From the NCBI GenBank assembly GCA_029891345.1, contig CM057009.1, positions 308,676,666 to 308,740,665 on the forward strand: a DNA stretch of 64,000 nucleotides, given 5' to 3'. Positions 58,671 to 64,000 of the stretch are shown one piece after another. The notes under the pieces were generated by a model, which was given only the letters and a program-made list of their open reading frames with translations, made no database searches and was not told the DNA's origin. The translations under genes were made by a program, and so were the position numbers. The DNA comes from Dryococelus australis (lineage: Eukaryota; Arthropoda; Insecta; Phasmatodea; Phasmatidae). The stretch's first letter is position 1; the number at the start of each line of letters is the position of its first letter.

Positions 58671-59833
58671 CAAGTTTGAGTTGAATTGCTACCAGCCGAA
58701 TCTGACTGATCTCTACACCCTCAGGCATAATGTTCGAATCCCGATACAGCATCGAGATATCTACACCCCGCTTTCGCAATCATTCGTGGGCATCTGAGGT
58801 ATCCTCACAAAACAGGGCAGGACCCACCCCACCACAACAGTGTTCGTTCGCAATGATGTACTTCACCTCATAGAGCAAGTAATGTATGAAATGAACAGTG
58901 TTAGTATTGACGAAACACAGGATATGGACATAATCACCACCATAAAAAATTACCTCTCGCTCACACCTAACAATCTCGACATGGAAAAAAGCTGGCTGGG
59001 GAATGTAAGATGGCTACAAGTTTCCATGTTCACAGAAGGCAAGTTCGAGGTGAGTGTGCCAATATCAATGCTACTTGGTTTCGCCGAAGATTATAGGAAG
59101 ATAATAATAGGAGACAGGCAAGAACTGTGATATTGCTAGCCACCTCGCATCTCGATGCAGTGTTGGGAGCTGGAGTAAATCCATAGCCCATCGCTGTAAC
59201 CCTGACCAACATGGAGTGGTTCATCCCCACATGACTCCTAGCACTCATGAACGTGTGAAGCTACTGAACTACATCAAGCAAGAAAAAAATCATCAACATA
59301 ACCTCCAAGAGTTGGAGTTTGGTTACATGTCCGGTCCTGTCATCTGCCACGAGGAACCACTGGGTTGTGAAGACTTATTTCAGCATGGAAAAACAATGTT
59401 ACGTTATATTGGCCTTTATAATGAACAAGCAACACTACATCTCGTCAGATAAATCGACCTTGGACCACTGCAAAGTCCAGAAAGTAAAGTATTTTTGAGT
59501 AGTGAAAGCTATCCGTATGTGTATTTGAACTCTTCCTTCGATCAAGAAGGATTTACGTTGGCATATTATATGTATACTCAGTTTCGACCCTCCTACTACA
59601 GGCGCGAGTCCTACCTTGACCTGAACCCAGAAACAGTCAATGGAACTGCACCATTGTGGTCTTCGATGCGTCCATACAAAACAAACAAGTTCAAAACAGT
59701 GTGGTGGATTGTTGTACAAAAATTATCTCCAAGGAAAACGTTACCTACAAACACTGCTGCCTATTGTTTGATTTTGTACTACAGAGTAGTAAGCTACGAC
59801 TGCTTTTCGGGACTGGTGAACACGGTGAGCTAA
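58612..59833 (+). pseudogene. Probable major capsid protein (double jelly-roll type)
   Basis: About 405 codons in alternating plus frames. From ATG 58612: MAQWAEFDNSIDKFELNCYQ and IPIQHRDIYTPLSQSF. From 58840: VSIDETQDMDIITTIKNYLS and PISMLLGFAEDYRKII. From about 59130: LLATSHLDAVLGAGV, then PSTHERVKLLNYIKQ (59236). From 59495: SSESYPYVYLNSSFDQEGF, YYMYTQFRPSYYRRES and TNTAAYCLILYYRVV, ending at TAA 59831-59833. The set is a hallmark neighbour of the packaging ATPase in arthropod Polinton/adintovirus elements, and length and position fit the hexon-like protein. At least four frameshifts. The fold was not tested. Confidence 0.7.
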
Positions 59834-59836
59834 GCA

Positions 59837-59874
59837 TATATAAACAGGATGATCACTACTTTTCACCTCAGTTT
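59837..59874 (+). promoter_or_regulatory. Core promoter (TATA box and TCAGTTT initiator)
   Basis: TATATAAA at 59837-59844 starts 4 bases after the capsid stop codon. TCAGTTT at 59868-59874 lies 31 bases from it. The ATG at 59883 leaves a leader of about 13 bases. Confidence 0.7.
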
Positions 59875-59882
59875 GTATCAGG

Positions 59883-60390
59883 ATGTACTGTAATCTGCAA
59901 GGCTTTCAGAGCCTGAGCGGTTATGTGCTCAAGGAGATCGCAGTGACCTACAGCGACGATGGTAAAATGTGCACGGGATCCTTCCGCATCCCTTATTTGT
60001 GGAAACTCTTGGACGAGAAAAGTAAGAAGACCAACGACTGGCTGACCAAGTATCACCACGGACTGGAGTGGGACGAAGGCAAGATTCCGTACCACCAGAC
60101 AGTAAACGTGCTCCGAGACTTGCTCATGCAGTATCTACACGGACTGGTTTATGTGGCAGGGCCCGAGCAGAAGAAATAGCTTAGTGACTTGTGCAGAAAC
60201 GAAGTTGAAATCATTGATGTGCAGTGCGAGTATCTGTCCTTCGCTGCGCAAGTTGGCAAAACTTTACGACGACCAGCACCGACATGTCTGCGAGAGGTCA
60301 GAACCTGAATGGACATGCGTGTGGAAAAACACACAAATAGTGTGTCTCGTCCTTGGACCATGAATCGGGAAGTTACGACTAGACACGAAG
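59883..60390 (+). pseudogene. Conserved element-associated protein, function unknown
   Basis: From ATG 59883, 98 codons are open to TAG at 60177-60179. They include SLSGYVLKEIAVTYSDDGK, FRIPYLWKLLDEKSKKT, KYHHGLEWDEGKIPYHQTVN and LHGLVYVAGPEQKK. Past the stop, other frames continue the likely C-terminal part (CNEVEIIDVQCEYLS-like and CPSLRKLAKLYDDQHRHVC words, the latter at 60237-60293). I recognise this as a family that recurs in insect genomes beside virus-like genes, with an RNase H-like or exonuclease-like feel, but cannot assign an activity. The first half is undamaged; the second is broken. Confidence 0.5.
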
Positions 60391-60454
60391 TCACCCGAAC
60401 TGTACAAGAATTTTAGTTTTTGTGTGGCTGCACATCTGTTCATTGTCCATATTT

Positions 60455-60463
60455 TATATAAAT
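60455..60463 (+). promoter_or_regulatory. TATA box upstream of the orphan gene at 60516
   Basis: TATATAAAT at 60455-60463, 61 bases before the ATG. At +31 the sequence is ATAGTCGTC, a poor initiator, so support is partial. Confidence 0.4.
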
Positions 60464-60515
60464 GCCAACAATCGGTGCGCAGATATAGTCGTCTCTTACA
60501 GGTGTGATCATCACC

Positions 60516-61196
60516 ATGACTCCATTCTGTCCTACAAACAGTTATGTAAATGCCAAGCCTGACTATGCTAGCATTAAGTACAGTTTCATCGCAGAGAATC
60601 GATATCTGCGCACCTTCACCATGACCTGCGATGATAGTGGCATGCAGCATTGGCGTTTCGTCCATTGTCCAGTCGCCCATGAACCATTGCATTTTCGGGT
60701 GGATTGTCCGGGACGATTGGCCTGCATCGTGTTCCACATGATGCTGCAGAAGCAGTGGCCCTACACCACCGACCAAATCATCGCCTCGGCCCAGCTGCCT
60801 GCCACTATCCACGCACCAGACTGTACCGTGGAGCTGTCCCAGGCAGGGCACGAGCCTTCACAGCATCCTGGGCCCAAGAAGAAGAATGCTGCCAGCCAGA
60901 CGACCAGACGTCGCGTCGCCGAGTACAGCGACGATGCCAGACAATCGAGACGGTATCCGCCACGGATGTGTCTAACTCCATCTCGGGAAACGAACCTGCA
61001 CCTACCTGTTGTTGGCGCCACCCAGCAGTACATATTCTTAGAGCTGTGGATGCCGAACCTGCTGTTGGTGGTGGTCGTACCATTGGCGAGGCAGAAGTCG
61101 TGGAACCAACTGCTAAGGAGGAGCAAGCAATATTTGTTGTGCTGCTGTTATCAGGTTGATGGCCAACTGGGGGCCGATGGACATCGTCATGATTGA
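60516..61196 (+). CDS. Orphan protein at the right end of the capsid block
   Basis: ATG at 60516 opens 226 codons to a stop at 61194-61196 in GC-rich sequence. The first 110 residues look like a folded protein (KPDYASIKYSFIAENRYLRT, HWRFVHCPVAHEPLHF, CIVFHMMLQKQWPY). Then comes a basic linker (GPKKKNAASQTTRRR). The last part is Leu/Val-rich and suspicious. In the neighbouring frame the same DNA from about 60900 reads TDVSNSISGNEP and RAVDAEPAVGGGRTIGEAEV, so a frameshift near 60900-60960 is likely. It has its own TATA box and polyadenylation-like AATAAATAG (61336). Family unknown; a core or regulatory protein of the virus-like element is a guess. Confidence 0.42.
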   Translation: MTPFCPTNSYVNAKPDYASIKYSFIAENRYLRTFTMTCDDSGMQHWRFVHCPVAHEPLHFRVDCPGRLACIVFHMMLQKQWPYTTDQIIASAQLPATIHAPDCTVELSQAGHEPSQHPGPKKKNAASQTTRRRVAEYSDDARQSRRYPPRMCLTPSRETNLHLPVVGATQQYIFLELWMPNLLLVVVVPLARQKSWNQLLRRSKQYLLCCCYQVDGQLGADGHRHD

Positions 61197-61197
61197 G

Positions 61198-64000
61198 AGA
61201 CTGGCGCTGCCTTTCAGAAGAAGCTAATGCTTACAGTCATACGAGAACTTCTTAGCCTTGACAGTCTTCGAAAGTAGAGAACTACAACAACTAATTTTTC
61301 AAGTTATAAATGTGTTCTGTATTGACTGTGTACTAAATAAATAGAGTATGAAAATGTATTTGAGTGTTTTATATATTTTTTGTCATTTATTTACAATATA
61401 ATTAATTTTATTTTCTTGTAAATGAATGCTTAATGGTAAAAAATAATTCATTTAAATGTATATACTTTTGATTATTTTAGTTTTTATCAAAGTTAATAAA
61501 CAATATGTTCTAGGGTTGCTCCCAGATTTCCGAGCAGGACGGAGAAGCAGGTTTTTTCGGTGATCTTCTAACTTAAAAAAAATGTATTCTGTAATTATTA
61601 TCCAATTGTGGTCATTACGACCAATATAGATTTATTACTTATGGTTTAGACATAATTTCAGCATGGCAAAATACATGCATATTTCCAGTATTACCAACCA
61701 ACTTCCGATATAACCATATTTGATCCGTAATATCAAACTTAATCTTCTTCCGAGAGAACAGCACAGGATGGTACCTGATAATTATACGTAGGGTCAAGAC
61801 AAATAACTCATAAAGGACATAGTTATGTTAACATCAGTTTACCTTAGTTAAAACAGCAAAGTTCTGACGACTGTAATGGAGTAAATCTCCAGGGAAAACA
61901 TGGAAAATGTGGAAAGTATAATGACTGATCTGTACGGAAATAAAGGGTGGAAGAAGTGCACTGCAATTTTTTTTATCTCGTCGTTCTTAAGGAACAAAAC
62001 TGTCCATAGGCATTCTGTGTGAACCTCAACTGTTCAGCAGTAAAATGTAACTTATTGAAGTCAGATAATTTTTTTTTTTTTTGTTGGCTGCCAATTTCTG
62101 CGACCAACACGAATAGTTAGCGAAAAGGTATTTACGTGGTGAAGTTTAAATTTGCTGGTTTCTAGTGTCCTGTTAATTGCATACGCCAGAAAGTAGATTA
62201 TTTTGTATCAGTGGCCGACCAGTGATTTTACTGAAGCAATCATCCAACAATTAGGCACGTGTTTAGGAATTTCGAAGTAAACTGCAAGTTCATTCATTTT
62301 TAAAAAGTAATGTTTTCTTAAAAATTGTTGTTGGAATAATTGGAATTTATTTTGGACTTTAAAGAAACATTTTACCCTAATTTATTTTATTGAATTTCCA
62401 TCAATTTTTACATGGAAAGTTAAATTTTGCTGAACATTTCATATTACAGGAGGATTTCCAAATGTACGTGGGCTAAAATTTACAGAGCTCTTAACTAGTA
62501 TGTTATGTGGATATAACAAAAAAATACAACCGTTGGGAATAGCAACCATCTGTAGTAGCCCAAGTACAGAAGTTGTCCGTTCTTCAATGCCTGCCATAGG
62601 ATTTGTAGTTTGTTTTTCTTCGCCGGAAGAGCAGCTGTGGTGGAGAGATACACCGTGATCGCAATTCTTTTCGAGAAATGCCGAAATTTACTGAAGTTAA
62701 TGAAACGGACTTTAAGCATTGAAGAAAGTTATATTCTGTTATCAATATTGTTTTCGAGATAAAGTTTTGTTGTATAGAAAATGTGTATGTACAACAGTAT
62801 GTTCAGATTGATACGCATTACATCTATAAAAATTATATTCCCCCGGCTTGCAAGCAGTATAGGCTAATAACAGCAAACACTATTCAAGGGTTTACTTGTA
62901 TGCACAGTGTTTATTCCTCCACTATATGTTTGCAATGGGCGTAATCACTTTATTCAAGTGCCGATCAAGTGAAACTGTTAGCCAAGTAGGAGATTCTTAT
63001 TCGAATAGCTGACGAGGTTTTCTCTCGTCTCCCTTATCCAATTCTGCTCTAAACTCTTCGGCTCTAAAGATCTCATTAACTTACACATGAAATTTTTGAA
63101 CCAGGAGTTGCAAAAAGAGAAAATATTTTACGTGAACTGTACTTACGATGAACTGTACTTACGAATTAATTTTAACAACTGACACTTTGGAGCCTGTGGA
63201 AAGGGCTTCATTGGGTCCTTGGCACAAGCAGTAGCCAATAGAATTATCCAGGAAAATACCCTTCTCCAGCACCAATCATGATTATTCTGCAACCTGTCAT
63301 ATGCGAACGAATATACTCGGAATAATATGTTAAGAGCCGCCCAACCTCTATACAGTATTTGTTCTAATTATTAATGGTTTTACTAACTTTAATTTCGTAG
63401 CCACTGTTGATGCCAATCATTACAGACTGAGTCTGAATAGATTCTGAAGGCTTTTCAATGCAAAAAAAAAAAGTAATACTAATTGCAGAATACTAATAAC
63501 TCATGCTTTTGAAGGTAACCAGCATAGACTTAATTTTTTTTTTTTTTTTTTTTTACTGTTCGAGGTGAACTCGGGCCAAAGAGTTCTCAGTGTGTTAATT
63601 TATTCCTACCCATTACAGAACTTTGCATCCATGTTAGATATAATCTTGTTTTTACCATGTTTTTGTCTATCCCTGCTCTATCAATATAAAAAGAAAATAG
63701 AATTTTAATAAGCAGCCTGTACAACAGTATATCAAGGAAGTAAATGCATCAGGTAAGCGAACATACTCCAGTCATGACTTTTTCTTGTAATTTCAAGTAT
63801 CATATCTAGTGTTGGAATATAACTCATTTATATTACGCACGCATTTCAACATTATGGGGTGCTGTCTATAATAGTCCATTCATTGTTACTTCTAACTTTT
63901 CTGAAGCCCTGCTAAAGTTCTACTTCCAGGACATTCTTCTGCCTAGTGCAAACAAAGCCTAACCACATCTAGAAAATTACACCGAAGGGGACACTGCACC
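61198..64000. other. Right flank, no supported gene
   Basis: AT-rich single-copy-looking sequence with short ORFs only. A T homopolymer of about 23 lies at 63532-63554. No inverted copy of the left flank of the capsid block and no second polymerase were seen, so the right end of that element is either lost or beyond the window. Confidence 0.4.

Larger units (their letters stand above)
55621..61197 (+). mobile_element. Polinton/adintovirus-like block, virion half only
   Basis: A compact run of genes in the order integrase tail and packaging ATPase (minus), then PLA2-type protein, protease, probable minor capsid, probable major capsid, conserved unknown and orphan (plus). Intergenic gaps are mostly below 150 bases and there are no introns. 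The right two thirds are distinctly more GC-rich than the flanks. Polymerase and the body of integrase are absent, and no terminal inverted repeats could be found inside the window. An insertion of a whole virus with later deletions, or a genome segment, would both fit. Confidence 0.8.

Noticed and set aside
61198-64000. Right terminal inverted repeat of the capsid block
   Set aside because: I compared it by eye with 53.3-55.6 kb and with the TIRs of block 1 and found no match.

Overview
The window looks like part of a large, AT-rich, repeat-laden arthropod genome, most likely an insect. The reasons are a degraded CCTAA/TTAGG-type repeat near 52.8 kb, tRNA-derived SINE heads, piggyBac, Tc1/mariner, Tigger-like and Ty3/Gypsy remnants, long GA, GT and AT microsatellites, and core promoters of the arthropod TATA plus TCAGT/TCATT type. 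Only one piece looks like ordinary host coding sequence: a 746-nt glutamine-rich exon at 44414-45159 with good splice sites on both sides. No rRNA gene, functional tRNA gene or CRISPR array was seen.

The most interesting content is two blocks related to Polinton/Maverick elements and adintoviruses (midsize linear dsDNA viruses with protein-primed polymerase). Block 1 (455-10836) is bounded by inverted repeats of about 0.93 and 1.02 kb that begin AGTAG. It sits in a short ATGACCCATAA-type minisatellite. It carries a broken type B DNA polymerase gene with an endonuclease VII-like zinc domain, a tandem pair of unknown accessory genes and a small ORF, but no integrase, packaging ATPase, protease or capsid gene. 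Block 2 (55621-61197) is the converse: a chromodomain-like integrase tail and a packaging ATPase on the minus strand, then on the plus strand a PLA2-type gene, an adenain-type protease, a probable minor capsid protein, a probable major capsid protein, a conserved element-associated gene and an orphan gene, with no polymerase. Several of its genes have compact promoters, including a divergent pair whose TATA boxes lie within 21 bp. Almost all genes in both blocks carry frameshifts, stops or lost catalytic residues.

Between the blocks, in order: an orphan acidic reading frame (11.2 kb), a GGATTGAGGA minisatellite (11.8-12.2 kb), a transposase tail (13.0 kb), a very AT-rich tract with coding-like islands (15.3-16.6 and 24.6-25.7 kb), a composite repeat family with an internal period near 145 bp and a tRNA-like head (16.7-19.3, 20.5-21.6, 28.1-28.5 and 38.7-40.1 kb), a 119-bp satellite (21.6-22.9 kb), a CCAAT-box array with a TATA box and a hammerhead-like core (24.06-24.34 kb), a foldback element rich in GTTGGC (28.5-30.0 kb), a structurally complete piggyBac element with TTAA duplications (32.9-35.9 kb), a non-LTR RT scrap (38.1 kb), a Ty3/Gypsy gag-pol relic (40.3-42.5 kb), the host exon (44.4-45.2 kb) with intron-like flanks, Tigger and mariner scraps (47.3-48.4 kb), and minisatellites around 51-54 kb.

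All identifications come from reading the translated sequence; no database search was possible. Family names for the viral genes rest on recognisable conserved motifs and gene order.
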